64,000 bases of DNA from Certhia americana (taxonomy: Eukaryota; Chordata; Aves; Passeriformes; Certhiidae). A model generated the notes under the pieces. That model worked only from the letters and a program-made list of their open reading frames with translations. It made no database searches and was not told the origin of the DNA. Positions within the stretch are counted from its first letter, which is position 1. Every line of letters starts with the position of its first letter. This document shows positions 24,961 through 38,285 of this stretch, piece after piece. The translations under genes and the position numbers were made by a program. The stretch spans positions 27,128,944 through 27,192,943 of the forward strand of contig CM031864.1 of the NCBI GenBank assembly GCA_018697195.1, given 5' to 3'.

Positions 24961-27324
24961 CCCTTTATTTCTCACTATATTGTAAGGTTTTTTCTTACCA
25001 TATTTATCTTTATAGAATCCAGTTTTAAAATAAAAACTCTCCCTATTCCATAAGCCAAAATCCAAAACTTGCCCGTGACTAGTGGGCTAGGAAATCTGGC
25101 ACAAAGCTAGTGAGTACTGGCAGGATGTTTACACTACTTCAATCCAACACAACGAATGTGTTGTGCAATAATTAAATGATGTCCCACTTTTGGCATGACT
25201 TCTGATCTGTATCTTCTATTATGGACATATTTTTGCACGGTGAAGAACTTTAAATCTTGGCAGAGAAAGATACGTAAAAAAACTACTCAAATCAGACAGG
25301 AAAGAAAAAACAGTCATAAGGGAAAAATTTTAAGGAGGATGAAAAGGTGGGGGAAAAATTAGATAATTACTGTGACAATTGGTATTTTTTCTTAGTGAAC
25401 AGAAGCAAATATTTCTACATTTTCCATCACCTCCATCATAACTTTTCTGTTCGTTCTATAAGCAGAAGTGAATTTTCATTTTTTGCTTTTTGTTCATTTT
25501 ATAACATCAGAGTATTTCAGTTGTTTGAAAAGACTACACAGGGTACTGAGTAGTAAAATCCAACTATCTAATTTAGCAAGTTGCTATAGTTGCCAAAGAA
25601 ATAACAAAAGAGCAAAAGAAAGATTTGAAGAAGAAAACAGGAGTACCGAAAATTTTAACGAGGAAGATCTTACTAATGCAAGAGTAAACAAAATCTGGGC
25701 ACGCAGATGAGGGACTGAAATATTTATCAGCAACAGAAAGATTTAATTTGAAAAAACCCAGGAATTCATCCAGAGGTTAATTCCTCCTGCACCAAAAAAA
25801 ACACCAATCAACCAACCAACAAGAAAAATTGGTCATTTTTTTTGTTGAGTGACTTTTTAGTACAGAAAGCTTGACAAATTATCCAAATGGGTGGCACCAA
25901 AACAGTGAAGCAGGTAAATATTTATTGAAGTCAGGAGAGACAGGAATCACTAAGAAAAGTATTTCTCTTGGCAGTGGGCTTTCTACACACTTCCTTGCCC
26001 TTGTATTTTACCTTGTCTACATTCACTTACAAGTTGTTTCCTCCCCTGTGCTGCTGGGGTCATGCTGGAAGTGAGAAGTGTGCCTTAAACTCAGATTAGG
26101 TTAAATTCAAATGACACTGTAATATAACAAATTGAAACAAATAGTATGAATTTCACTGGAGTCCAGCTGATTTAAAATTTTGTATGAATGAAATAGGGCT
26201 GTTTGCTTTCTGTGCTTGCCTATAAAATATCATTCTTTCCGTAATTCTTTTCCTTTTAAAAAATACAAATTGACTTTTAAATCTATGATACAGATTCAGA
26301 CTGAATGTAAGGAAATACTAAGAAACCTTTCCTTTCACTTTACCCTGCATTTACTAACAAGGATTTCTGACAGTCCAGACATTTGTTCTGTTCTCTTTCA
26401 AGAGGCAGCAAAAGTTTGTGAGTCCCAGGTTCTGCTGTCTCATATGTAGGAGTTTTTTTCTGCCAGATGTGTCAAATTGCAAAGAATCTAGTTCTAATCC
26501 ACAGACATGCACATTTAATTTGAGTAATTGATAATATTTAATTAATGACTTGCATTGTCACCTTTATAAACTAGATTTCTTGTCTCTGTAAAAGGGGATA
26601 AAAATGCTTTTAAAAATGGAAGATTCTTGCACCGAAAAGAAAGGAAAAAATACTCACCTACTAAACAGTTGCATTGGCATGAACATTTTTAACATTAATT
26701 TTAATCTAAGCAGCATGGCTGTACTTGAGTGAGCAGTTCAAGACAGAATTCTGAATATTATAATGCATGTATTTGGGAGGAGGTAATGATTCTTTTGATA
26801 AAGATGTAAAACAAAGAATCAGGTGAGAGTTTTGAAATGCGTTTTGGTCATTTGCAAACAACCTCTCATCTGTCTTCTGTAGAGATAATGCAGTCTTCTA
26901 TTGCTGTGCATCTCACAGTTCCATCCTCCAGCCCATCCCAAAACACTCCATGGGATCACTCTGATGTCTGGGTGTTACACTGAGCACCATGGAAATGACA
27001 AGCCTCAGGTGGAGCATGTAAAGCATTGCTGCAGTTGTCACTTCAGCCCAGCGTAAACACTTAAATCCACACTGTAAAAAAAAATATCCTGTGGCTTTGA
27101 CTTCTTGAGTTTCTCTTAAAACCTAATGTCAATCTCTTCTCTTTACCTACCCTTCCTGAGTTCAACACACACAAAAGTGTATAAAAGTTACTACTCTACT
27201 TTTGTGTAAGAAAAAAGGATCCCACAGCATTTCTTTTAATAACTGTTCAGCTACAAAATTTTATTGGTCTCCTTCTATGTTCCCTCTAGAGGATGTAATG
27301 CATAAAAGCATTGCCACAGAACAT
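24961..27324. other. Unannotated sequence next to the BRINP3 3' end
   Basis: AT-rich, with no repeat or gene recognised. A GC-richer patch at 26910-27060 has no repeat signature. Confidence 0.55.
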
Positions 27325-27589
27325 ATAAAATTACAAATGAAATTTATTGTAAAAAGTAGAATGTCTTCTAGACTGGTGTCAGTATTTATTTCATTCATAA
27401 ACCAAAACTGCAGGTATAATATATTCATCATCAGCAAGTTCATGTGTGTAAATTGCCATCCAACAGTATTGACTGATATAAGACAGATATTGAAAAGACA
27501 ATTTAAATTTACTCTTCCAAACATAAACTGTTCCACAAAAGCACTGTAAAAACTCCTTCAAGGTTTTGTGTTGTGCTTCATATTTATGG
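27325..27589 (-). other. BRINP3: BRINP3 3' untranslated region with AATAAA signals
   Basis: Downstream of the TAA on the minus strand, AATAAA hexamers occur at 27385-27390 and 27343-27348, and another at 27260-27265. The 27343 signal is followed by a T-rich and GT-rich stretch, so cleavage near 27325 would give a 3' UTR of about 265 nt. The exact end is inferred from motifs only. Use of the 27260 signal would lengthen it by about 80 nt. Confidence 0.55.
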
Positions 27590-28706
27590 TTAACTACATA
27601 ATTTGGTTGTGTCATAATCCACTGTGTTTGGCAATTTGGCATTAAAGGCCTGCAAAGCAGATTGGATCCTCACCACTTCACTGGTAGACAGTTTAAGTCT
27701 ATGACGGAGCAAGCAAGAGAAGAGGTCCAGACGACGTTGGCCAGGTGGAGAGAGTTTATTTACACGATCTCGAATCTCCAACAGCTGCAAAAGTGCTGAG
27801 TCCTGTGAGCCCTGAGTGTAGGGATAGTCCAGCTGCAAAATCAAGTCTCGAATTGCTTCTGGGTCAAAGTGCATGCTGTAGCCAAACACTTGGATGTTGT
27901 TGATTTTCATGTAGCCCAGATTTCTTGAGGGATCAATAAATTCCAGGGGTTCATAGTAGATACTCTCATTGCCATTTGGACCATTTGACTTTATTCGACT
28001 CCTTAAATAGATGTGCACAGTTTCAAAAAATGTCTTCCACTTGTTGCCCAAAGTCAGCGTCCAGTTATAACACTGAAGGGGTAAGTCCAGCTTAGTCCGC
28101 TCCCAGTCTGGAAAATTATTTTCATTCACAGGCATAAACCAGCTCTCAGAGTGGCTGCCCCCAAAAGGGTTGATATAAACAGCAAGAACAGGCTCTAAGG
28201 TGCTGTTTTTAGTCAGACAAATTTGCAGAGAAAGGCCCAGTATCATATGGACAAGGCTGGACTTGTACTTGTTGCTCTTAAGAGTCAGGAGCATCCGCTT
28301 GCGCCATGAAGGGTCGAACCAGCTGTTGAGGCGCATGTCATTACTGATGAAAATGGCATGGACCTCAATCCTCCGGTCTGTCTTCTGCAACAAATATTTC
28401 ATCTCCAAGTCCTGCAGATCTGTCTCAAAGCCTATGTAGTGCTCAGTGGAGTCGGCCACCTCAGGTTTGCAGAACCCCTGGCTAAGCATGTAGCCGGGGT
28501 TGCAAGTCCCGCAGCGTGTGCGGTTGTCAGGGGCGCAGGTCAGGCACGCAGGGCCATCCCCAACTGTGCAGGGCAGGAACCCATGGCAGGCCACCTGGTC
28601 ATTGGGGCAGGTGCATGTGTGGGTCTCTTCAGAAAAGCTTCCCAGGAGCCCATTCTCGTTGCAGTAGAGAAACGACTGGATGCGGTTCAGCCAATAGTTG
28701 GAAGAC
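27590..28706 (-). CDS. BRINP3: BRINP3 last coding exon (C-terminal 371 residues)
   Basis: BRINP proteins are vertebrate neural proteins induced by BMP and retinoic acid. They carry an N-terminal MACPF domain, enter the secretory pathway and are reported to restrain cell-cycle progression. This exon is the part after MACPF. It opens after a splice acceptor at 28707-28708 with one base that completes a split codon, then reads SSNYWLNRIQSFLYCNENG, and ends LCS plus TAA at 27590-27592. A cysteine-rich EGF-like stretch comes first (roughly exon residues 15-75), then a long conserved C-terminal region with few cysteines. Four N-glycosylation sequons are visible (NRT, NST, NWT, NES). There is no signal peptide or membrane segment here. 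Paralogue choice: the KLCS ending and the LQAFNAKLPN block fit BRINP3 as I remember it, whereas BRINP1 ends differently; BRINP2 is the main alternative. The frame is intact. The coding frame crosses a GTG at 28594 that is internal, not a start. Confidence 0.93.
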
Positions 28707-28748
28707 CTGCAACATGAAAATAACTTATTTTAACAAAGAAAGGCTTGC
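28707..28748 (-). other. BRINP3: 3' splice acceptor of the last BRINP3 intron
   Basis: Read on the minus strand, the sequence before the exon is a T-rich tract (CCTTTCTTTG, then TTATTTTCATG) ending TTGCAG, with the AG at 28708-28707. The exon starts at 28706. The first exon base completes a codon begun in the previous exon, so two bases of that codon come from upstream. The adjoining reading frame matches BRINP3 immediately after the AG, which supports the boundary. Confidence 0.88.
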
Positions 28749-31700
28749 ACACAATAAATATAACTTTGTTATATTTTATCAGAAAGAGACAAATTAAGAT
28801 GGTTTTAGCATCAGATTAAGGCATGGTACCATCTGCTGTCAGATAGATACAGGTATAAATTGCCTATTAACAATGCAAAATCACAAAAGAAAAGTTTCCT
28901 TATAAACAGGCATGACAGGAACATTTAGTTCATGTATTTGTTTTCTTTGTGTCTTTGTCAAGGCAGCCCAACAAAGAGCCATTTCTTGCAACTGTCTTCA
29001 GATTAACATCTTGAAATTCTACGCTGTTGAGATTATTTTTGTGTGTTTTGCTTGACCAAAGAAGTACTTTGTGTGTATGTAATTGTCTACAACTCTTCTC
29101 TCTCTTTATTCTATTATAAAGTTTTGGGGGTTTTTTTACAGGCTAAAGCTGCATTGATTTATAAACAATTAGCCAAAATTCTTTACTAGAATAGCAACAG
29201 GTCCCTGCTCAATATGCACATATTCGTATGCACAATATGAACACACCTTATTTTTATTCTTCTTGATGCTTATTTGAGAGTCAGCGTTAAGCAAAAATAT
29301 TCTGGGTGAGCTTATTCCCTTGTTTCCTGATTAAAAATTACAATGTCCATTCTGCAAGCAAAGTGAATGCCACAAATTAAAAAGCTACCCTATAACTGAG
29401 AAGCCCTTGAAGCTGTCCCAGGTGGAATAGGAAGTTTCTATGTGTTTTGTCTAGGTTGTTTTGACAGCAGCCTGCACATTTGGAGCTGTCCCAGCCAGAC
29501 CAAGTGTTGTGAGGCTGGTACCCATTTTGGGTGGAACTATCCTGTTTACTGCTATAACCCCATGTGCACCACATCAACCAAAACAAGAGCAGATTTTTCC
29601 AAAGGAAGGAAACTAACCATCCAAAGGCCTCTCTTTGCAGCTTCTCCCTAATCCTTTGCACTTCTCTGTGCTTATTTAAGAATTGATAGTATCCCAAAAT
29701 ATATAGAAGTCTAGTTTGTTTACTTTAACTCCTCGGTTAATGCCATTTAATTCACAAAAGCCTTCACAAAGTTGTTACCTTGTTATTCATCAAACTGGAA
29801 ACATAACTGGGCAGATTTCAAGGCTGTCTTATTTGCATTTTAATCTCCAAGGTTTCTGCTGGTATTGTTACTCAGCAGGTGCTACCACATTACTGATATG
29901 GACTGGATTTGTAACTGTGACTTTTAGCATCCTACTCCTCTTCTCTTGGGAACAGAATTCCATGCCTTTGACAAATTTTGTTATATATTAGGAATACATT
30001 TCCAGAACACATTTCCAGAAAAACTTTTTTTATGTAGAACAATTCTGAGCTTCCAGCTGCAGTTTTGAATTCACCTCAGTAGAGGATAGAGGAACAGCTG
30101 AAGAGATTTTCTGAGTGAATTTTTGAATACTGTTTTGTTGAGTTAGGTTGGGTGTTCCTGGAAGGGTTTTGTCAGCAGGGGGCAGGCACAGTGGTGTCCT
30201 CTGGAGAAGGAAGCTGAGCTGGGACATAGTTAGGTCCACAGAATTTCAGCTAGCTCCTGCCAGATATTCTGATCTTGACTCAAAAGCATTTTTAATCTTA
30301 TCTCCTTCTCCCTTCCTATTGAATGCAGAGAGTGAAAAAGTGGCTGGGTATATGTGGCCAGTGACGAACCCACTGCACAAGGAAACAATTTCCAGCTTAA
30401 AGCTGATCTCTGTAGTGTTTCTTGCACCCTCTCTTCCTCTTAGATCTAGTCAATAGCATTAAAATTTTCCACATTTATATATGTCTTATAATCATTTGGC
30501 ATTGCAAGAATTAAAAAACTGTTCTACATGTTATTTTTTTAACATAGTAGAGGTTTTGTGTGGGAACTTCTGCATGGTTGGATGAGAAAAGTATCTGGAA
30601 TGCAGGATGCACTAGGCAAAATAAAAAGTGAAAACTGTGACATTGCTCAGAGTGGAGAAGAGAATGGAACTGGGAACACAAGTAGGAATTCTCTCAATCA
30701 ACAGGGGTGATGGGAAGAGGCCAGCTGGTAAGGAATTTGACACTCTTGGAAGAGGAGAATTTTCTACTGTTAGAATAAACCTACTTAAACCAGCAATATA
30801 AATTTACTGACAAGGGTTGATGTGGTTTGGATAACTCACTTTTCCAACCACATGGTGTATAAAATATTGTTATTTTTCTTTATAAATGACGCAATCCAGA
30901 TTTTCAATGATTATAAGAAGCAAAATCTTTCAAGTCACTTCTTTATTGCTGTTTTTATTTTTAATGAGCCTACCTTCCCCCTTTTATTTTGTTTAGGAAT
31001 AGAAAAAGCAGTTTAAAAATCTGTATGAAATCACGAGCTGTAAAATTGAGTAATTTTTTCCGTAACTTAGTTATGTTGTTTGTAACTTAGTATTATCTAG
31101 CTTATTTAAACTGCTATGTCTTTGATGATTAGCAGTTGCAAAGAGGTCAACAACTTTAGAGGGAAGGAGGTCATCTCCTTATTCCAATGAAGTTCAAAAC
31201 AATTTTGCCTTCTTTTTACTTGATGTTAACCAGAAAGATTTCAAGAAATATCAGCTTATACTTGCCTTTTATAATCTAACAAGCACAGTCTATTTTAAAA
31301 AATAAAATCTATTTCTTTATTTAACTGCCTGTTTTAAATTTAGTCATTAAGGAATACTGCTACTCTTTGTAAATTTACTGCTTTCAGTGGAGCAAATTAA
31401 GAAAATTATGTGAAAGTACATAAAATGTCTGTGATACCTGCTTTATTTAAGCCACCCATACTAAATTAGATAAATTCAAGCTCGTCTGTCATTACAAAAT
31501 CATTCTTTTTCTCCAAGAAATTCTAGATGAGATACATGCTGGATCCTGCAGCTAAGGGACAGTTTTGATTGGAAGCAAAAGTGTCCTGCAGGTCAACACC
31601 TGGCTGAACAGCTGGTGCAGTTGAGGCTGCCACAGCAACTCTGAGGACAGAGGGGATTCAGAAAAGATAAGAGGTGACATCTCAAGTGCCAGACTTGCAA

Positions 31701-34277
31701 ATCCTGTGACAAGGCCTTCAAGCATTGTTAGCTTGGGGCTGGATTTCTAATGGGGGCTGGGAATTAAAGCATCCAGGCAGAGAGGTTTTTTTAGGATGGT
31801 TTTCCAGTTGGAAAGAGATGATCGACAAGGCCATTTCCAACCCAAAACATTCTGTGACTCTGTGATTCCTTCTATGCAGAAAGTGGTGCACCTATGGACC
31901 ATTCCCTGTGTCTGGACATGGGCACGTGTCGGAAACAGGTAGATTTGGACACGCTTCCAGTACTGTGACTTCCTTAATATCACAAAAATGTGGTCGATGG
32001 ACAGAGACTCCTTGGTGAAATCAGGTAGAAGGGGGAAAATTGCACACCCCACGAAAAGGAGACTACAGAATTAAAATTCTGCTATTGAATGAGCAGTGGA
32101 CTAGTCAGGATCTACAGGGCAGGGATGAGAGGAGAGGACAGTGAGGAGGCACTGTCAGAATCTTTACACGCCATAAGATAAAAGGAAATGGATGAACCCT
32201 CCCTTAATCAAATGAAGGAAGCCACATAACCACAGGGGCCCTGAGGTCTTCAATTATTCTTTTATCAAAGAAATATTATTTGATTTGGAAAATTGCATTT
32301 GCTGGCCTGATGAGTTAGTTTTCCAAACACTGGGGTATAAAACCAAGTTGCAACCTAATGAAAACAGCAAGAATATTCCTAGTCACTCCACTGAGCTTCA
32401 AATAAAAATGGAATGCTTGAAATACCTTTGTCTTCCTTATCATGTAAAATTATGTGATATTTTATAATCAAAAGCCATTTCTGGTGATTTACACACTTGA
32501 AATCACAACTTTACTGCAGAAGTAAATTAATTTTCAGTTTAATTAAATATGATAAATACACGATACTTGTCAGATTATATAATGAATTACACCTTCCTGG
32601 AATTTTTTAAAAATTTTTTTAAACTGCTTTTGTTTACTAATATCAAGTCATTGAAATAAAACTTTAAAAATCAACACAAAAGTAATAAAGAAGTGCTAAA
32701 TCTGGACAGAATTTCTATGAAAACATGAATATTGATTGTACTGTTAATAGAAAACCTGTTGTCTCTATAGGAAATTGATCATCAAGCCGCTGCTCTGACT
32801 TATGAGCTCTGAGACAGGTAACCCATCCCACTCCCAAACTCCTGCCTCTTAGTTAAGACCTCAAAAGTGTGTCTCCATTGTTCTGGGGTTTGAGTCTCAC
32901 CATTGACTACAAAGAGCTCCTGCTCACACAAATCAGTTGTCTCATGGAAGAACAATTCCTCCCTCCTTATTAACTTGTCTGATCAAATATGTCAATGTGA
33001 AAACACGTAGGTCCTGCATGACAATATTCCATAAATTTTCTCAGTTCTTAAAATTTACTTGGAAGCAGATTATTAACTAATTCTGCTTCAATGACAACTT
33101 CAGCTCAAACTTCTACTCATTTCCTACTTTACTACAAATTCAGGCTATTGTTGGAGGATGAAGAGACTTCTGTGGTTGAATCTGTTGATGTATAAACTGC
33201 ACCAGCTTTCAGCTGGAATGCTTGCAGTGGAATGAAAGCCTGCCAGATAATCACACTTTTACACAAGCATTGTAAAAACTATGATAATCCTAGTGAAGTT
33301 AATGCAGCAACTAACATCAGCCAAGTTTCTAAGGAGAATCTTAATGACAGACATAAATCATAATTCTCAAGTGTATTTAAAATATTTTGCAATTCTTTTT
33401 CTTACTATGAAAATAACTTTACTTAAAAACAGATTATTTTTACTAGAGCAGTTGCAACCTTAATCCGAGCCATGTGCCTATTCCTGTTTAGTACACTGTC
33501 ACAAAGAACAAAGAACTATGGTCACCCTATAGAATAGCTGGAGTAAGTATTTAATCATGATATGACACTTTTACCTCCTTCTCTGCCTCACTAAGTACTT
33601 AACATCTGTTGTACATCAAATGGCTCAGTAGCTGCTGATGAGTACTCAGTGAGGCAGATGCTAATTAAAAAAATGAAGACAATTTAACAAGAGGGGAGGC
33701 AGTAAAATACCCATTACCTACTGTCCCTTCCTTTGGAGGCCAAGTCCAGTATTAATTTGTGAGGCAGCAACATCAACACCAAATGTATTTATTTACAGAC
33801 GTTTCTACAATGTCCTACTCTGGATCAGGTGGATTTCATCTTGGGAAAGACAAATCAGACTCCAAGTACTTTGTTTATGTGCTGTGATGCAAACAACAGC
33901 AGTAATTACTGCTTAATTTAGTAACGATCTTTTTAAGATTGCTGTTTTCAGAAGGAAAGCATACAACTAACACCATGAATGGTTCCAAGCACTACTGACT
34001 GCTTGTTCTTCTGAACAAGCTTTATACCATTCATCCTACGTGCATTAAACCTGTGTGACTCCTTCACCCTTCTGTGATTCTTCCGTACACCTCAGCATTC
34101 CATGTCTCTTTACCTTCAACACTGCTCACCTGTCTTACACAGTTGTAGCTTATTACAGATGAGGCTTGGCTGCAGCCCCATTCCAAATCACCACAGACTG
34201 CAAGCCTACATTTTCCTCTAGGAATTAAGGTAAAACTATCAACTGCACAGTATCCAGAAGAGCAGTGAGTGAATGAT
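28749..34277. other. Intron sequence with one short CR1 piece
   Basis: Nothing but the CR1 end at 31792 is recognised. 29380-29650 and 31540-31760 are GC-richer and non-repetitive as far as I can see. Confidence 0.55.
31792..31868 (+). mobile_element. CR1 LINE 3' terminal fragment
   Basis: A short sense fragment: AAGGCCATTTCCAACCCAAA and CATTCTGTGACTCTGTGATT match the last part of CR1 and its 8-bp terminal repeat. Sequence upstream (31540-31790) is not recognisable as CR1. Confidence 0.7.
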
Positions 34278-34800
34278 CATAGAATCACAGAACCACAGAA
34301 TGCTTTGGGTTGGGAGGGACCATAAAGCCCATCCAGTGACACCCCCTGCCATGGGCAGGGACACCTTCCACTGGCCCAGGTTGCTCCAAGCCACATCCAA
34401 CCTGGTCTTGGACACTTACAGGGATCCAGGGGGAACCACAGCTTCTCTGGGCACCCTGTGCCAGGGCCTTCCCAAACTCAAAAAGAAAAATTCCTTCCTA
34501 ATATTTAATCTAGCCTTTCCTCTGGGACTAGGAAGCCATTCTCCTTGTCCTGTCTCTCCATCCCTTGGAACCAGTCTCCATCTTTCTTTCCTGTGGGCTC
34601 CCTTCAGGCACAGTGAGGTCACCCTAAAGCTTTTCTTCAGACTGAACAATCCCAGGTACAGCCCTTGTTAAACTGTTTGAGATTCCCATGGGCCACTTCT
34701 GGAGCTTGTCCAGGTCCCTCTGGATGGCCTCACCCTTCAGGAGTGTCACTGTACCCTCAGCTTGGTGTTACCAGCAAACCTGCTGAGGGTGGCCTTTATC
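34278..34800 (-). mobile_element. CR1 LINE, antisense, about 520 bp
   Basis: Among the best preserved copies here. It begins CATAGAATCACAGAACCACA (terminal repeat), then GGGTTGGGAGGGACC, CCTGCCATGGGCAGGGACAC, GGCACCCTGTGCCAGGGCC, TGAACAATCCCAGG, GTCCCTCTGGATGGC and CAGCTTGGTGTTACCAGC. Some internal CR1 sequence is missing near 34660-34690. The open frames of 132 and 82 codons here are remnants or chance frames within the repeat. Confidence 0.93.
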
Positions 34801-36549
34801 CTTCAGTCATTATAAAATCGAATGTTTTTAGTTTATTCTGCCTCACAGAATTAACCACCAGTCAAATAAATGGGCCTGAAATCATTTTACTGAGGCTCAT
34901 ATTACAGGTATGACAGTGAGACTCTTGGTGCCACTGCAAATCCCACTCCCAAAGACGACACAGAGCAGTAGCACAGCTGTTCTGAATTCACAACTCAATT
35001 TCACAGCTCCTCTACCTGAGGTACTTTAAGGCAGATCCTAGTAGCGAAGGACTATGATGCTTTTCTAGATTCATATAAAGGAAAGAGAAAGCTCTACCTA
35101 AGGGATGCCTGTTAGCATACACAGAAACGATATTAATCAGCTATGGAATTTTAATGGAAATATTGTCTTTATATGCTAAAATTACTTCCAGCATTGAAGT
35201 GATTCATTAACTAAAGAAATCTCTCTCAATATGAGGATAGTCTATGGTGACTGGATGAACCTGGAACATGATTCTGGATTATGTTGCTGGGACTATTTGC
35301 AATCTAAACAGAATCTACTTTGAATTATGGAGGCAAGATATGTATGATACTGGTTTCCCCGTTAATCATATTTAAAGAGAGTCTTTCCAGATCCCCTAGC
35401 CCTCGTACTACCATTTTCCAGCTGTTGCCTGGGTCCCTCAGGGCTAGTAAAGTATAGCTGGAAATCAATAATACATGTCCTTCTCTTTAAATTCCAGATA
35501 GTCTTTATATTACAGGAAGTAGAGAAATTAAACCCCTACATTAAGTGGCTAAAACTTTTTGCATCTCACAGAGAATACTGCCATGGGTTTCACGATATAA
35601 ACAATATTTTGGCATTAAAACATGTAATATTTCAGAGGATATTTCTAGTTAGTCTGTTATGAATTGATCTACAAAGCTTTGTAGTTTTAACTATGTTGTT
35701 GTTACACCCCTATAACTCTCATAGTAAAATTTTTCTAATATGAAACATTTCTGCCACCCCACCTCCAAAAGAATAATTATTTAAAAAAAAAAATTAGGAT
35801 AATATATCCACAAATTTAGGACACAGCCCTAATCTAATGACCATTGTGATATATTTAACTGGGAATTAAACTTCTTTGTAGCACGAAATATTTATATAAA
35901 GGGAGACGAATCAGAGATAAGCTTTGAAAGCTTTTACTAAATAATGAGCCAAAGTGCAGCAGGGAGAAAGGAAATACACAGAAAATTAATTAAAGGAGTC
36001 AATTGTAGAATGAAAGGAATCAGAGCTGTTAAGAAAATTAAGACTTTCCCTGTAAAGGAGGGAGAAACTTGCCACACATATGCACAAGGCCCCACCATAA
36101 TACTCCGACCAGAAACCTCCAAACCAGCCAACCAATGTGTGCTTCTTGGAGCCACTCACCTGTTGGGTATCAATGTATGTGTGTGCTTGTGTCTGTGGTA
36201 TTAGATCTGTGAAAAACTGACCTTGGCTCACAGATTAGCCACTAATTTTGGAATTTTAGGTGGAATTTTCCAGATGCATCTTAAAGGATAAATAAAAAGA
36301 AAATTATCAAGTTATTATGAAGCTTAACTAAATGTCTCTGTGACAATAAGGTTAATAAACCCCTTAAAGGTATTAGAAAAGTAACAGACAAATTTACTTC
36401 AATGTAATCATCTTTTTTTTGTGTGTGAAAGAAAACTGTGGAAACATCATAATATTGAACAAACTGAAAGCAATCACTGCTTTGCCTTTACTTTTATAGG
36501 GAGAGGTAAGATGAGTGTATGATAATGTGTATACATATCTGTCCACAAA

Positions 36550-36823
36550 CCTGGAACAGTTTAGGTCAGAAAGGATCTTTCAGATAATCCAATCCAATCA
36601 TTCCCCATGGGCAGGGACACCTTTCACTAGTCCAGGTTGCTCCAAGCCACATCCAGCCTGGCCTGGGACACTTCCAGGGATCCAGGGTCAGCCACAGCTT
36701 CTCTGGGAACCCTGTGCCAGGGCCTCCCCACCCTCATGCAAAAAGAAATTTTTCTTGCCCAGTCTAAATCTACCTTCTCTTCTTTTAGAACCACTGCCCT
36801 TTGTCCCCTCACTACAGGGGAGT
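36550..36823 (-). mobile_element. CR1 LINE 3' fragment, antisense
   Basis: CCCCATGGGCAGGGACACCT, CCAGGTTGCTCCAAGCCACA, TTCCAGGGATCCAGGG, CCCTGTGCCAGGGCCTCCCC and CTTTGTCCCCTCACTACAGG follow the antisense CR1 order. The very 3' end of the element has decayed at 36550-36590. A poly-T run (36828-36845) adjoins it. Confidence 0.9.
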
Positions 36824-37685
36824 AGTTTTATTTTTTTTTTTTTTTAAATCTCTCTGTATATTTCATATTTGAAATCCATTCATGACTCAGTCTGTATTGA
36901 TGTTGCCCAGTGTATTTTCCCTACATTTCTTCCAGCTTTTCCCACACAGCTGGATTTATTAGCCCCCAAGAGATGCTCACATTAATGTAGAGCAAGGGCT
37001 ACTGGCAGTTCTGCTCTTTATTCAGCAGACCATAAGGTAGAGGTAAAAAAGAAAGAAGTGAAGGAACACACTGACTTGGAAAAAGAACAAAAATTAAATA
37101 GGATTTTGAAATGAAAATTTCCTTCACTGAATAATTTAATATGAAAGTGTAAATGTAGCTAATTCAAAGGCTTCTTTGAATTTTAATATGTACATATAGC
37201 TGGCATAAACGTAATTTCAATATTTAATCTCTAGGAGGAAGGGAGCCAGTAGCAGCTAAGACCAACTGGATTCCTTTGTCAAAATCTTGAGGCCAAAAGC
37301 ACAGTAATCTAAGTTGTTTGTCTGAACTGTACTGGCAACAATAACAAGATGTACAGCAGCTCTAGTAGGCAGTAGAAATTCTAGAATTAATCAAAAAGTA
37401 ACCTTGACTCAAACTTCTTTGTACGTAATTTAGCAGATAACAAATTCTATTGAAGATGAGAACAGAATGCTGTGTGTTTTAATGCTGTACTTCAGATAGG
37501 AGGAAGCAGCATCTATGTGATTGGAGTATTTTCTTGTAAACAAGAGTAAAATAGAAATTTCAGAGACTGAAGATAATTTCTGAGCTAAAGCCTTACAATA
37601 TTTTGTAGGATAACCAAAAATCAAGCAAAAGGGTAATTGGTAGGCTTACTGAACCGTAACAGACCCACAAAAACCACACTGCTGA

Positions 37686-37715
37686 CAAAACAAACAAACA
37701 AACAAACACACAAAC
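37686..37715 (+). repeat. (AAAC)n microsatellite
   Basis: About six AAAC units followed by an ACAC variant. Confidence 0.85.
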
Positions 37716-37788
37716 TCAACCAAAAAAAACCATCCAAATTTTTAATCATGATAAGGGGTAAATCTGGATATAAAAAGGGATTTAGCAC

Positions 37789-38285
37789 TGTCTTGGTTTA
37801 GCTTTGATCAGACAATTGTGTAATATTGACACCTGACTAAACCAATGAAAAAGGGGGATATGACTCTAGTGAATACACATTTTAAAGTGAGAATCTGGAA
37901 ATAGCTCTCTTCTGGTTTCCGGAGGGGTTGAGTAACACAGCCTTGGCACAGCCGTTCCCCATGGCCTGGCCAGGCTGATGTTCCCCCCTTCCCTCCCCCA
38001 GCACCCCTGGCAGGCAAAGGAGAATGAGAGGCAGAGTTGGGGGGAGGAAGGCACAGCCCAGCCTTGGATGCTGAAATCTGCTAATCCAGGACTGCCCATG
38101 CAGCAAACGGGGGCAGAGCCAGGCCTGGCAGCAGAGAAAAGGGAAAGGTATTCAGCCTTGGTGTGAGACATCTGAAGCCTGACCGGGCTGGAAGGGGGAT
38201 CCTGGCCCCCTCTCTCAGCACAGCTGGAACTGGAGGGCAGCGGCAGGCTGTGGAGATTCTGGCCCAGCTCCAACATCACTACAAT
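37789..38285 (+). mobile_element. Possible LTR, GC-rich block
   Basis: The block begins TGTCTTGGTTTAGC, similar to the start of passerine ERVL-type LTRs, and contains a strongly GC-rich core (about 37920-38283) within AT-rich intron. The start is the main evidence. I could not find a matching CA end or target-site duplication, so the right boundary is approximate. Alternatives are an unrelated repeat or a unique GC-rich island. Open frames on both strands in this core are explained by its base composition. Confidence 0.35.

Larger units (their letters stand above)
1..27324. other. Intergenic sequence 3' of BRINP3
   Basis: No open frame in this stretch resembles a known protein. Candidate frames are short, mostly below 120 codons, and coincide with repeats or AT-rich sequence. 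BRINP3 lies in a gene desert in other vertebrates, so a gene-free downstream flank is expected. Repeats inside it are listed separately. Confidence 0.7.

Noticed and set aside
28358..28717. 119-codon plus-strand frame with many Ala, Gly and Val residues
   Set aside because: It is the opposite strand of the BRINP3 exon and crosses its splice acceptor.
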